A stretch of 64,000 nucleotides of DNA, taken from assembly GCA_024734555.1 (NCBI GenBank), contig JANPWX010000038.1, forward strand, positions 3,296,758 to 3,360,757. The letters are read 5' to 3'. This stretch comes from Trochalopteron elliotii (taxonomy: Eukaryota; Chordata; Aves; Passeriformes; Leiothrichidae). Shown piece after piece: positions 40,237 to 52,461 of the stretch (positions are counted from its first letter, which is position 1; the number at the start of each line of letters is the position of its first letter). A program made the position numbers and the translations under genes. The notes under the pieces are model-generated. The model made no database searches. It was not told the DNA's origin and was given only the letters and a program-made list of their open reading frames with translations.

Positions 40237-43200
40237 TCTTTCCTGTTGCACGGCAATAAGGACTTCCTTATGAAGAAAAATGGGTGTTGGCTCTTTCTGT
40301 GGGTCAGTGCTTGAAGTGATAAAAAAAAAATCATCACTGGTGTACTACTGTTGACCTATTTTGAGTCTTCTTAAGCTTCATAGTCTTGTAATAGGAACTG
40401 TTTTGGCCCCACAGGATGAGGGACTAGCCACTACTAGCCAGATATGTTTACCTGAGACAGAAGTTGACAAACTGAGCTTCTCCCCTATGTTCTTGATTTA
40501 CTGGTAGCCTATGAAGAACACTTGCACGAGTGGGTTGCTTACCTTCCTCCAACCTGTATGTGTTCACTTTGCAAATGGGTGTGTTGCTGCTGACGGCTCT
40601 CAACAGCAACATGTGCTGATGAGGTGGGGGGTGACCCTTGAATCAGGGCCAGGATCCAGCTCTGCAGCTCTGACCTTGTTATGCTTGTTTCTGGGAATAA
40701 CTGAAGCCAGGATACCTTTATCCTTTTGTGTGGTAAAGTTTCACTCTGTAATGAGGGAAATGGAAAAAGATGAAGGAGTAGGAAGCTCTGCTTTTAAATA
40801 TTTGTGCTTTTTAGTCAAATGTTTGTTTGCTTTTGCCTAATGGATTGTGCTCAACTTCTCTAAGTGAAACTTTAACCAGTGTAGGTATAAATATATGAGT
40901 CCAAATATTGTTTGTGGTCTTAGGATTTTTTTTATGTATTTATTCTTCAGGTGTTTTTGATGTGTCTGTCAAATGTAGGCAATTGTTACTTTTTTTTTAA
41001 AAACTGCAGGGAAAAATATCTAAAATGCATGCATAATTTACATCCATGTGTGTATATATATATGGAACTGTTTGGATGGTTTGTATCCATGGTGCTTTAA
41101 GGGTTTTCCATTTGTGCCAGTTTTGGTTGCAGCATAGGTACTGTAGTGTGTGGGTGGTGTGGATCAGTTAGCACTGTGCAGACACCAGCTACAACCTGAA
41201 AAAGTTCAAACATCTCTCTGTTCTTCTAAAACTTTTATTACAGAAAGAGTAGTTTAATTTAGTAGCTCTACTTGCATTTCAGACTGTTGTACACAAGTAT
41301 CTGGTTGTCTCACTGTTTCTATGTTTTTGGTCAGTTATGGAAAAACCAGTGAGTAGCTGGTGAGATCAGTGCTGCATAAGAAGCCTTTTCCAGGTTCTCC
41401 TCTTGTCCAAAAAGAAAGCTATGAATCAGTGAATCAGCACCTAAGCAACTACTACTTCTTGATACTGACCTTGTCATGACAGAGTACAGAAATCTTACCA
41501 TTTCAGTATGAAACTGAAGATGATAATTAGCACATCAGTTACATTTTTAATGAGGAAGAGCTACATAAAGATAGTCTCAATTTCTTTGCTTCCTTTCTGT
41601 ATACCCAGTGGACAGGTCTGACTATCCACAGTTAGTGATTCTGACTAAAGCACTTATTTTGTTGACTGTTACATGTGTTTTTGTTTCTTCACTTTTATGA
41701 ATGAGACTGCTCCTAGGTAGTCCCACTCTCTGTAGAGACAAGAGATTTCAAAAATTTCCATAGGGATTCAAAAATACACCATGGACATTTTCCAAATAAA
41801 CTCTTCATTTGCGAAGATGAGAATGTAATTGAAAAGAACACATAGGGTTTTTTTATATCTTTATGATACCATTATACATACTAAAATCAAAACCCTTGAA
41901 ATCTTGCAGAAGACTGATGATGGAGTAACCCTGTGTTTGTCTTGGAGAAGTAGCATTACTTTTGTCCCATTTGATGGTGCTTATTTCTGTTTATGGTTCC
42001 GTGATCCTGGTAGTATTCTTTAACGTCATTACAGGAAAATATGGAAAAGCCTACAGGATGAGTTCCATTGAAATGGCTTGTATCAACCTTTTGGGTCTTC
42101 TTGGCAACATAGTAAAGTGTGATGCAAAAATGATAAACAGTTTGAAGGGATGGGTTAGAGGTTTTTAGAACAAACAGTTTTGTAAGATTTTGAAAAGGTC
42201 TTGAAGAATCTCACCTTTTGGCAATAGTATAAATTAATTATGCAGTTTAATAACAACAAAATGCAGATCAGAATTTTGGGACTAGTAAGGAATACTGATT
42301 GATTAAAGAAAACTATGAAGAAAAAGGTTAAATAAAATAATTTCTAAAAAGCTGAATAGAAGTGTCATTCATGATGGTGTAAAACAGCTCAGTTAAATAT
42401 TCTTTAAAAGATTGTTTGTATGAATTCTGCCTTTTGATTTTCCTAAGGGGTTTTTAGTAAGAATTTAATAAGAATTATGATCAGTGGGAGAAGCGTGTAA
42501 AGAATGAACAAGATGGGGCTATTTGTGACAGTCTCCAGAGACAGAAGTAGTGATGTATAGCAGATAAACATGGGATTAACGTTGAGCTGAGGGGAGGGAC
42601 CAACATCCTGAATTGTTACTAATAAGCACTAATGAGAGAACATCAACCATCCTTTGTGTTGAAAAATGCAGGCAATTTACTAATTAAAAATAATTCATGA
42701 AGTGGCTTCTCTTTTTGTATTCTGCCTGTAATGTATGTCTACAAGTGAAGCTGGAGGCACAGTAGCAAAGTCATCCTATATAAGGAGGATTTCAAGAGTA
42801 CATTGCCTTAATACTTACTTGCCTTAACTTTTAAACTGTTATTTTGATCATTTCCATCTTTGTGTGTACACGTGAAAGAGAATAAAAAACCCCAACAATG
42901 TACAGTGCCTTAAAGCCAGAATGGATACCATGTTCAGCTGAAACTATGAAAATGAGATGAACGTAGGTACAATGTACTATTCTTATTTATTTTGTCCACG
43001 GAGGACTTCCTGTTCTCATAGTCCTTTTTGTACACTAAAGTCACAAGATATTAGTAAAGCACAACTTTTTTTTTCTCTAATTATGCAGTATAAATGGAAC
43101 TTGTGGGCAAATCTCCTAATCTCCATAGAGACAGCACACCATTTATCTAATTAGTAGTTTGCCTTTTGGCATTACTTTGAATAAATTAGCATTTCATTAC

Positions 43201-44085
43201 ATACCCCGAACTACTTGAAAAAAGTTTCCCAGAGTAGTGTTTAGTCTTTCTTCTCTGAAGAGTGTATTTTGAATTAACACAGGTTAATAATATCCTTTGT
43301 AACTGGAAAGAGACAGAGTAGCAACACTGTTGTATTTTTAATATTTTGCACTTGCAGGTTCTTTGCTTTCTTTAATCCCTAGGAATCGGTGTAAAATCTT
43401 ATGTCACCTTATTTAATGGTTTACTCCTTCACCAGGGAAGAATCTAAAAAAGAAAAGCAAAAAAATGGAACAAGTCTGAAATACAACTTGACCTCCTCTC
43501 TCTACCCTTTCTCCAGAGGTTGAACTTTTTTTTCAAATTGCAAAAGTTACACTCTAACATTAATTGTAAATGAGCTTTTCTACAGTATTTCCAATGCAGC
43601 AAATCCAGAATACACTATTAGTCTTTCTTTCTTGTATATAAATCAGTGGCAGGAAACTGAGTGACTAAGTTAAGGTATTGACTGCCAGATAAGATGAGTG
43701 GCTGCTTATTACGCTTTTCTTGAATAGTACTGAGAATCAAAACTTGGATGGGAAATTAAAAGAGGTAATTCATCAATGATTGATTTTAATTGATTTTCTT
43801 TCTAAGTATTAAAAAGAGCAGAAAGAAAAATCCACAGAACTGATAAAGGGTGGTAATTTCCTTTCCTTGAGGCTGTTTCAGACCCCTCCTTACCCCTTCA
43901 GAGAGTCATTGCCACCTATGGCAGAAGATTGGCATGAAGTATGGTGTTAAATACGTGATTCTTCTCAAAGTGGCCTTTGCAGCAGGGATGTATGGTTACA
44001 CCATTGCCGTGGTTGCTTTTTGGTTGATGGAGCCTGCAAAGAATCTGTCAATTTGTTTTTGCTAAATCCAGAGGAATGAAACATC

Positions 44086-44615
44086 TTAATTTTGGGTTCT
44101 TTGGTCATGATGCTGGGCCTGCTGACAGGAGACAGGGTACATGTGTCTCAAAGAGGGAAAGGGTCTTTGCACAGGAGTTAGCAGGTCTCATTCAGAGAGA
44201 GAACTTTAAACAAGATTTGGAGGGGTGAGGGGATAAAATCACCATCACTGAAGGCAGACCTGGAGGCAGCATGCCACTGTTTGAGAGACAGTGTGCTAAT
44301 GAGGTCCTTTGGTCCGCTGTCTTGTTAGTGGTAATGGGTGGAGATCCATGGAGCAACAAGGATTATTGATGTGCTAGAAACTGCAGAAGCACCTGAAAAG
44401 CACCTGGGAATGCTCAAGCAGAAATTGGAGCTTCTTCCCATGAAAAGGCAGCTGGATTGCTCACCCAAATGAAGTGCATCTACACATATGCACGCAGTGT
44501 GAGCAGCAAACAGGAGAAACTGGAACCCATTCTGCAGCAGGAAAACTATGACATAGGGGGCTGGAAGTAGGTGGTTTTTAAGGTTCCTTCTAACCCAAAC
44601 CATTCTATGAATCTG
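44086..44615 (+). mobile_element. CR1 LINE with ORF1/ORF2 junction joined directly to the 3' tail
   Basis: The left part matches the end of CR1 ORF1 (frame with FGFFGHD, near 44092-44113, then a degenerate region) and the inter-ORF spacer. The start of ORF2 follows, readable as ARSVSSKQEKLEPILQQENY before 44550. At about 44555 it switches abruptly to a CR1 3' UTR (CTGGAAGTAGGTGG ... CCATTCTATGAATCTGT). Roughly the whole endonuclease and reverse transcriptase are missing between the two parts. This is unusual, because most CR1 copies lose their 5' end rather than the middle. The 5' boundary is approximate. Confidence 0.85.
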
Positions 44616-44875
44616 TAGCAAGAGGAAATGGCCTCAAGTTGCACCTGCAGAGGTTTAGATTGGATATTAGAAAAAATTCCTTCACTGAACAAATGGCCAG
44701 GTGTTGGAACGGGCTCTCCAGGGAAGTGGTGGAATTGCCATCCCTGCAGTGTTCAAAAGACATGTGGATGTGGCATGGAGGAACATGCTTTGGTGGTTAA
44801 CAGGGTGGTCCTGGGTTGACAGCAAGACTTGATGATCATAGAGGCCTTCTCCAACCTTAATGGTTCGCTGTTCTG
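44616..44875 (+). mobile_element. Second CR1 3'-end fragment, abutting the previous one
   Basis: Starting directly after the first tail, AGCAAGAGGAAATGGCCTCAAGTTGCACC opens a new CR1 3' segment (split by minor substitutions). It runs through GATTGGATATTAG, GGAACGGGCTCTCCAGGGA and GTGGATGTGGCATGG to a degenerate end near TGGTTCGCTGTTCTG. Its tail type is that of the 26950-27971 copy and differs from the element to its left, so it is a separate insertion in the same orientation. Confidence 0.9.
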
Positions 44876-44945
44876 TTTGGCTGTCAGACTGGATTTTGTA
44901 TCTAGTAGCATAACAGATCTAGAGTAGATATTTGTGTAGATATCT

Positions 44946-44974
44946 ACAAATATAGTAGATATTACTATATTTGT
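44946..44974. repeat. Perfect AT-rich inverted repeat, 12-bp arms
   Basis: ACAAATATAGTA (44946-44957) and TACTATATTTGT (44963-44974) are exact reverse complements around a GATAT loop. A further partial inverted match (ATATTTGTGTAGAT with ATCTACAAATAT) overlaps on the left, so two alternative hairpins share one arm. Confidence 0.95.
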
Positions 44975-45525
44975 GAGCTTGGAGGCAGTTACAAAAGGAC
45001 CCTCAGTGTGGTGCTGCACGTGAAGGTCCCAGCAGCGTGTTCAGCTGGGCTCACTGATGTCCATTTTTATGCTTCTGGGCTGGATTCTCTGAGCAGATGG
45101 TCATTTACCTCCCTAGTGGTGAGGCAGGACAACCCTGTACATTCACTTGCTCCTTGGTAAATGTTGTCTTGTTCTCCTGCCCTGGGAAGGCTTTTTTCCC
45201 TCATTATTTGTTATTTGACACTGAGTTATGTCATAGTGAGAGAGGAGCTCATGTTCCTTTCTAGCTCTTTTCCCAGCTTCTTCAGTTTTCCCTCTTGATC
45301 GGTTATTACCCTGTATTCCTGGTCAATGAGTTAGCCAGAGTTTTGGGATGATTCATCCTAGCTCTTCTATTGTCATGAGCACCCTGCAAATAAAACCCCA
45401 GAAAATTTCCTTTCTAAATTGAGTCAAATCTGTCTCTTTTTAACGGCAACAATTTTTAACTGCAATAATTAATGATGGAGAAGATGAGGGAAGAGAGAAA
45501 ATAAATAAAGATAGTTTATTAATTT

Positions 45526-45551
45526 CTCCCTCCCTCCCTCCCTCCCTCCCT
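45526..45551 (-). repeat. (CCCT)n tract, G4-capable on minus strand
   Basis: Six CCC triplets are separated by single T (first triplet 45528-45530, last 45548-45550). On the minus strand this is GGGAGGGAGGGA and so on, satisfying the four-run G-quadruplex pattern with one-base loops. It lies about 700 bp upstream of exon 2. On the transcribed + sense strand the RNA would be C-rich, so any quadruplex would be in the template DNA strand. Confidence 0.95.
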
Positions 45552-45559
45552 CTTAAGGA

Positions 45560-45900
45560 CCATTGTGGGCAGATTTCTGCTTTCAGGTCTGGTCCTTGAT
45601 TACCTCAGTACCTTTGTAGGAAGGTGGCACACGTTTCCAGTCCTCCCCCCACCCTGCACCTAGGAATGTTGCACCTGCACCCTCTGAGGCTGGTTAGTGC
45701 CTGGCTCTAAAAGCAGAATGCCAGAAAAATCTGTGACTTGGTTGACTGTACTCACCCTCACTGCAGGATCCCAACTCTTGGCTGCCACATTTTGCACTGT
45801 CCCTTGGCTATATCTGTCCTCATAGCGGACATTGAGTAGCTCACAAAGCAGCTCTTTCTTCCTTCTATCTTTATCCAGAGGCTCAGAAACTCTACTTACA
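45560..45900 (-). mobile_element. Possible degraded ERV/LTR-derived segment
   Basis: On the minus strand, a segment around 45765-45795 reads TGTGGCAGCCAAGAGTTGGGATCC. It loosely resembles a tRNA primer-binding site (TGG start, GGGAT core). It follows sequence with a GATAAAG motif that could be a worn LTR end. No gag, pol or env frame is visible and I cannot define LTR termini. It may equally be unique intronic sequence. Confidence 0.18.
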
Positions 45901-46254
45901 ACTGTACTATAAGAACAGAGAACAGTAATTTATATCCTAGATACACATTGAAATGAACTTGTCTTTCTGTATTGCATTTTAAAGGCACTTTGCTAAAGCC
46001 CTCTAATATTCTTCTCTATGTTCTAATAAATTTCACTGTGTTTGTTAGTTGTGTTGATATCGTTGTGGGCAAGCATGGCCTAGGGAACGTGGGTTTGGGA
46101 TTGCATAAATTGCAAAAAAATTTTCTTACCTGCTCCCACCATGTTGTTTGTTTTAGGAGATCTTGTCTGGGGACCTGGAAATGGGGAGGCAATGTTAGAG
46201 GTATGTTAGAGAGAAAGACTGCTCTAATCTAACGGTCTGAATTTTGTTCTGCAG

Positions 46255-46361
46255 CTTGATGACTGCACCCTGCAACTGTCTCATAATGGTACCTATCTGG
46301 ATCTAGAATCCACCCTAGCAGAGCAAAGAGATGAATTGGAAGGCTTCCAGGAAGATGCTGG
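46255..46361 (+). CDS. FHOD3: FHOD3 coding exon (probably exon 2), GTPase-binding region
   Basis: This 107-base exon is bounded by a T-rich acceptor (TTTTGTTCTGCAG) and a consensus donor (GG|GTAAGT). In frame 1 it encodes 35 residues beginning LDDCTLQLSHNGTYLDLE and ending EGFQEDA, plus two bases (GG) of a split glycine codon. I recognise this as the N-terminal FHOD3 segment that follows the first-exon residues ending in His-Lys in other vertebrates. The paralogue FHOD1 has a clearly different version here. FHOD3 is a diaphanous-related formin that nucleates and bundles actin and organises cardiac and skeletal muscle sarcomeres; this part belongs to the GTPase-binding/regulatory head. The exon is too short and start-less to be found as an open frame. 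The start phase (0) is set by homology; the end phase (2) is confirmed by the next exon. Confidence 0.95.
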
Positions 46362-49300
46362 GTAAGTAAAGGTTTACTAAATTTTTATAAATAAGTGTAT
46401 GGTTAACTTCATATATTCAGGTGAGCATAGGAACAGAAAAGATAAAAATCTTTCCCTTGTATGTCTGTCCCTTTGTATGATTAAGAATTTTATGACTCCT
46501 CTCTACATTCACACTTACAGTTTCTCTAAAACATGACATATTGTAAAGAAATCTGTGAATATGAATATCTTGATTAGTCTAATAAGATTTTATAGTTCTT
46601 TGAAACTTGATAAATGAGGATGGTTTGTTTGGAGAATTCCGAGATCTTTCTTATATTAGTCATGTAGAGGATTATACTGGGGTGGTGTTCCTGAAGTTAT
46701 AAAATAAATTTATTTTGCCTTGATAGTCAAGTCCTCCATTTATATTTTTGAAGAAAAGACATGTATTTTTTTATTCCTGGAGTTGAATCCCAGTCCACGA
46801 GCTGGGGGTGCAGGTTGTTTTTTGAGTAGTCTCCTCTTTTGCTTTTTTTCTTATTTAGTTGTTGCTGGCACACATGGATTGCTATGACACAGCTTTCCAT
46901 AATCATCTCTTTGAGAACTGACAGTGAAAGCAAATGTTAGCATCAGTGTGTGTTTGTGTAAATGCACACATGTGATTTGCTTTTTTGAAGAATTTTCCTT
47001 TCCTGGATCTTCCAGGTGATTGTCTTACTTAAGATGTAAAATGAACAGAAAGTCTAGATCTGTTTTTGTCTTTCTGGCTACTGTATTGGACTGGATAGTT
47101 GTGATTATTTTATAGATGTGTTTAACTTAATTTTGAGTCAGGGTTTGTTAACAGTAGGAGATGAAGCCCTTTTGCTCTATACTCCTTCTCCATTTCTTCT
47201 GATAGCTCTCTTGCCTTTGATGAATATGCCTTATAAATTTGAACTCTGCCTCTGAAGATTATTTTATGTGGATAAGAATTTTAAATAATATTTTCCAGAT
47301 ATTCATGTGTGTGCATTTGTGTATGTCTTATTCACACATACCAGTTTGGGGCATGTTTTATAATCATTACAAGATAAAAACTGTTCTGTTAGAAACCAGT
47401 TAGGAGAGAATTTGATGATAGACAGCGTACCAGTGCAAGCCAAACTGAGCCTCCTTTCCTATGCAATAGGAGTATTGAGTGTAGAGGTTGATATAGTCTT
47501 CAGTTTTTGCACAGGTGATAAAAATCACTGCAACGAACTAGTTCATGTTTCCAGCTAACTTTATAATGAGTTGAAAGCAAGTAATATAAAGTGTATTGTA
47601 GCAGTACATTTTGAATTTGGCACAGTTTTTCCCTTCCATTGGTGTTTCTGTGATAATTCTGGTAATTTTAACTTCACTACTTTTAACACCCCACAGTAGC
47701 AAATTGACACTGCCAAGCAATCTGGCAAATGAGACCATTTGGTGCTTTTCCTGCCAGACTTTGCTCTTGAAATGGCAAGCTACTGTCCACTTTGTTTTAT
47801 TTTTATGCTTCTTTTGGGCGTGTAAAATCAATGATATGAATTGTTCCTGAAAAACAATTATAATTTTCTCTGTGGTGGCTATCCTGGGAAAAAAAAAAAA
47901 AACAATAAAACAAAATACATGGAACTGCTGCTTGAAGTTTGGTAATGGTGAGGATTCAGATGGATTTCTGCATTTCAATTTTGTCCATGTTTTGTGAGAG
48001 AAGAAAAGATAAGAACCACCAGAGCTTTGGAAGCATGTGGGATAAGCTTCTCTGTTGGACTTAATGTTGTTACTTGAAGGTGAATGCAGCTTACATGATG
48101 TTATTCAGAAAAATGGAATATTCTAGACATGGGGTGGCAAATGCAGTCAGTAACATCTTCCTCTGTCCTGTATTTCTACCAAATCAAACTCCATTTTGGG
48201 CCTTGCAGTTGTGAGACCAAAACACTGAGCTGGAGTGCTTCTGAGCTGGAGCTTCTGGCAGCAGACCTTGGGAGTTTAACAGCAGTCTGCTGTCTGGGAG
48301 GGACTGGCTGCAGAAACCATTTAGTCTTTCTCTTTTTCTGTCTGGGTCATTTCAAGGTCCTGCTCTTAATCTTCAAAGCTTTTAATTTTCTGAGATTAGG
48401 CTACTTTAGGACCTGCCTTTCTGCCATGCCAAAGCTGCTGTGCTCATCAGGGTCACTGAAGCTTGCTGAACTCTGAATGAAGGCTTGAGTAGCTGTATAT
48501 TCGTGGCATTTTTAAAATTTTAGAACCTTAGCTGTGGAAACTCCTACTCAAAGTGGCCAGAATGTCTTGTAATCTGGCTGTTACCAGCATTTTTGCCAAA
48601 AGTTCCCGTTCATCCAGGGAAAATGATGAAGATTTTCTTTGAAACATTGTTGAAAGGAGACTTGTAAATAAAACAAAACAAGCAGAAAGCAAAGTTTTAA
48701 ATATTTTGTTTGGTTTGAGAGGCTTGTAGGTATTTGTTTTTTCTGGGAGGGATTGGATGAGCATAGTGGAAAACATGAAGGATTTTTCTTCAGAAGGAAA
48801 GAAGAGAATGGTGGCAGTTGCTGGACATTTATAATGTATATCTGTAAATAACCTGTATAAGAAATATATGCACTCGTGCAATTTCAAATGAATGCTGTTC
48901 TGTTACTGAATATAGTGAAAAGAGGCTTTTGGTAGTTGCTGTCCACTCCAGCAGAATCAAAACTTGTATCTAGTGAAGGAGAAAAGCCAACACGTGCCCT
49001 CATACCCTGGAGCTATAACTAAAACATGGGTGGGGATTGGACTGCTCTGCAGTCTCTGCAACTTTACTTGCTGCCATTTGCAACCTTGAGAACAGCTGTG
49101 AGATTCAGCAAAATCAGGTTGTTTTTATATGGGGGCTGTTTTGGAAGAGCCACGATGAACATCTGGCCGAGTAATGAGGTTGGCCCTGCAGAAGGTGTTG
49201 CAACTAGCAAAAGGGTCAGTAGGAGAATGTAGGGAAACAACCTTTCTTTTCAAGTCAGGATTGTGCTCATGGCTCACTTGCTTGTTGGGTTGCTTAGATT

Positions 49301-52300
49301 AGCTCTTTGGCTTTTTTCTCTTGCTTCCAACACAAGTTACTTTGTGAACACTGAATTGTGTAGCATAGTACACAGTGGAGGTTGTTTAGGTGGGCTGGCT
49401 GCTTTAAGGTGTTGGTGACAGGTCAAACTCCTTTTCTTGACTTTCTTGAGGTTTTACAGAGAAAGCAAGAATCATCAAGAAGCTGGTGTGTTTAAATTAC
49501 TATGTAATTGCTCAAGCTCTCTTTGTGGATATGTCTTAACAGGCCCTCATGGTAGCCCACAAGGTAGCACAGTCCTAAAATGCAGAACATGAGTTTCTTT
49601 GGGCAGTATGCTATGAGTAGTGAAAATTTCTTCAGGGAATATGTTTTCAAGACTTCTGTTCAGCAGGGATTCTTTTAAAGTACTTCTGATAAATGGCTTC
49701 AGCGCTAATGTTTTTATTCCCTCTAGACACCCTATCTCAAGCCATTTTGGCTGGGTGAGCCTTCTGACACACCTTTTCCCTCTTGATGGGGCTGTTCATT
49801 CTGGGCTTCATTCAGAATCTCTTGGAGGCAATGGAGTCTGGCAAGAATCTCTAACATTTTTTTCCTGCTTATGTACTGTTTCCCACTTAGACTTTGCAAA
49901 TAGCACAATTGTGAGAATGAAAATTTTTGTCACTTGTTTACATAAGGAAGTTGGGGATGCATTTGAAAGTTAATTTAGTTTTTGTCTTACAAAAATGGTA
50001 TGGCTTATTTCTTGAAGCAGTATTGAAATGTAGCAGTTTCTGTGTTGATTTCATATTAGTTTAAACAGAATGTATTTGTTCATGGGTGGAAAATGCTCTC
50101 AACTTCTCACAGCTTTCTCCTTGTCTTTTATCTTGGTGTCATTTCTATGTTTCTCAGTGCCAACAAGAAGAAAAATAAGGGAGGTACCAGGGAAAGCTTG
50201 TCATTGTGTTGCTACAAACAGGAGACTGTAACTGCTTATTGACATTGTTTACTCATGTTGGGAAGAGTATATTAGTCCACTCAAATATTTTGATTTCTGT
50301 GATATTTAGCTATTAGGTCTGATGAAATGCTGAATCTGAAGAATGAAATTGATGATCACAATAAAAAACATGCAACAAAGTAAGGAAAAAAAACCCTACA
50401 AAAACACAAGAAAAGCAGCTCCCTAGAAACATCAAACTAAAAAACCTGGGCTGAGAGGTTATGGTAATTTTTGGAAAGTGTAAGAATTTCTACAGGGTAA
50501 CAGTATTCCAGTATTCTAAAATGTGTCAGATTGAGATGCTGAATCACATTTTGAAGTGGATATTTAGCTAAAACTTTACTGTTGCAGAATTAATGGTGAT
50601 ACAGATTAAAAATTCATATTCTGGAAGAAATACATTGGTTTTTATGGATGAGTAAATTGATGCTGTTCTTAATTACCTCACAAAGATTGAGGGCAATAAC
50701 TATGACTACCTATATTTTCAAAACTTTATGCAGCTTTTTAGCTTTTTAATGCTGATATAATTTTGTTGTTTATGTAAAAAAATAATTAGGTAGAATATTG
50801 AAATTAATCTTTAGGTGGAACTGTATTAATTCATTTTCATAGTTATCTTGCAATAACCATTGACAGCAAAATGAAATGAAATTACTGGTCCCATATGGTT
50901 TCCCTGCACGGAACAATTGGCAAGGCATCTCTGAGCATTCCTGCTTCCAGAGCGTGTAATCAAAATAATTACACAAATGTGCATATATTTTGTAGGCTTG
51001 ACAAATGAGACATATGACTTTGAGGGATGTGTTCTGAAACCAGGATGGAGGCAATTAACAGTTGAAAGTTCCACCATGAAAATTATTCACCAGTTATGAG
51101 ATAAGGATTTCTTGTCAGTGGATCTCCTTGACACAGTATCTTATAAGGAAATGTTTGACAAATTAAGGTTTCCACTAATAGTAAAATGCTACTACTTTTG
51201 TAGTTAAAAAATGAATACTGATTTGTGAATATAAAATGTATTTAGAAAACAAGCATCTTCAAAATTATAGCAAACTCAGCAAATTTTACTGCAGGCCAAG
51301 GCTTGTTTTCTTACATAGTTTCAGATTCAAAGCTGGTTTGATGGTATAGAAGCGAATCTCTTCTGCATACATTGAGGTCAGAGACTGCAAGCCACTTTGC
51401 TCGCACCAAAAGACATGAAATGCAAGGTGTATGTGAGCTTTTGAAAAGCACCTGTGGTGCCCTGTTTTGGTATGTGCTGTCTAGGAGGGGTCTGGAGTGT
51501 GACAGTAAGCACAGAAATTAGAGTAATCACAATGTACTGTGTGCGTAGTAGAAGTCAGGGGTTGCAGTCTGGGCACCTTATAGCTTCATTCCAGTCTAGA
51601 TGGAGATCTTTCAGGCAAGTAGTCTACAAAAACAAAAGTTGCAGTGCTGGACAGTGTTAACTTTCATGGATTGACTGAAAATGTCCTTCAAAGGGAAGCA
51701 GAATTTTGCTGTTCTCCATGTGCCTCTGTCTTGGAAACTGTACCAACACTCCTTCCAATTGAGAAAGAGCCAGCATCCATAGCAGTGCCTCCCCTGGCTT
51801 GGACAAGGAGGCTTCATTAGCTCTCTACCTTCTGTGTGATTTTGATTTGGAGTGGGCAGGAGCCTGGGATTAATAGACATGATTGGGGCAGGTCAGAGCT
51901 ACCTCTTGGAGTTGACACTTAGGAATTTGAAGATGCACAGTGCTCTTAATCTGTGTGCCTGAGAGTAGTGTCAAAAGCTCATGGTGGCTTTTGGGGTGTA
52001 AGATGCCACCACAAATACCAAGTTCTAAAGTGTTCTGTGGTCTGGTTCTGCCCTATGGGTTTTTTTTTTGTGGGTGTTTTTTTGGTGAGGGTGTTTACAT
52101 GTTGGGTTTTTTAAGAGCCTGACCCATGGTTTTACTGCTTTTGTTTGTCAATACTGCAGCAGCTGTGTCTTTTTCTCCCACTTTGCCCCAGGGTTTACTC
52201 AGTTGTAAGGGAAAAATCTACGTCTGTACCAAGATACCTATGGAAACATTTGAAGATTTGCTATTTTTGAATTTAGTGATTACTGCTGGTAAATGACTGC

Positions 52301-52461
52301 AATAAGAGTGCTTTTATTAAAAAATAATTTCCACTGCAAAATGTATTGCAAAAATACTGTTGTGCTTAGCTCTCTCCCAGCCTGTTACATACCAAATAAA
52401 GTGCCAAACCAAAAAGCGTGTGAATAATTCTTACAGTTTTTCCTCGGACAACTTTTTTTAA

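Larger units (their letters stand above)
7596..46254 (+). other. FHOD3: Putative FHOD3 intron 1
   Basis: About 38.7 kb separates the CpG island from the exon at 46255. The acceptor side is clear: a T-rich tract ending in TTCTGCAG just before 46255. The donor side is not established because exon 1 is not visible. Apart from the repeats listed separately, the stretches 7.8-9.6, 9.7-26.2, 28.0-30.3, 32.9-37.2, 38.0-38.9 and 39.5-44.0 kb look like unique AT-rich intronic sequence. They contain no recognisable gene, RNA gene or large repeat. Homopolymer A runs occur near 9118, 14022, 33583 and 40209. The largest chance frame is 154 codons (15452-15916, minus strand) and matches nothing I know. Confidence 0.6.

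Noticed and set aside
47538..47978. 146-codon minus-strand frame in intron 2
   Set aside because: No known family, no start context and no splice structure; poly-Phe runs come from A-rich tracts.
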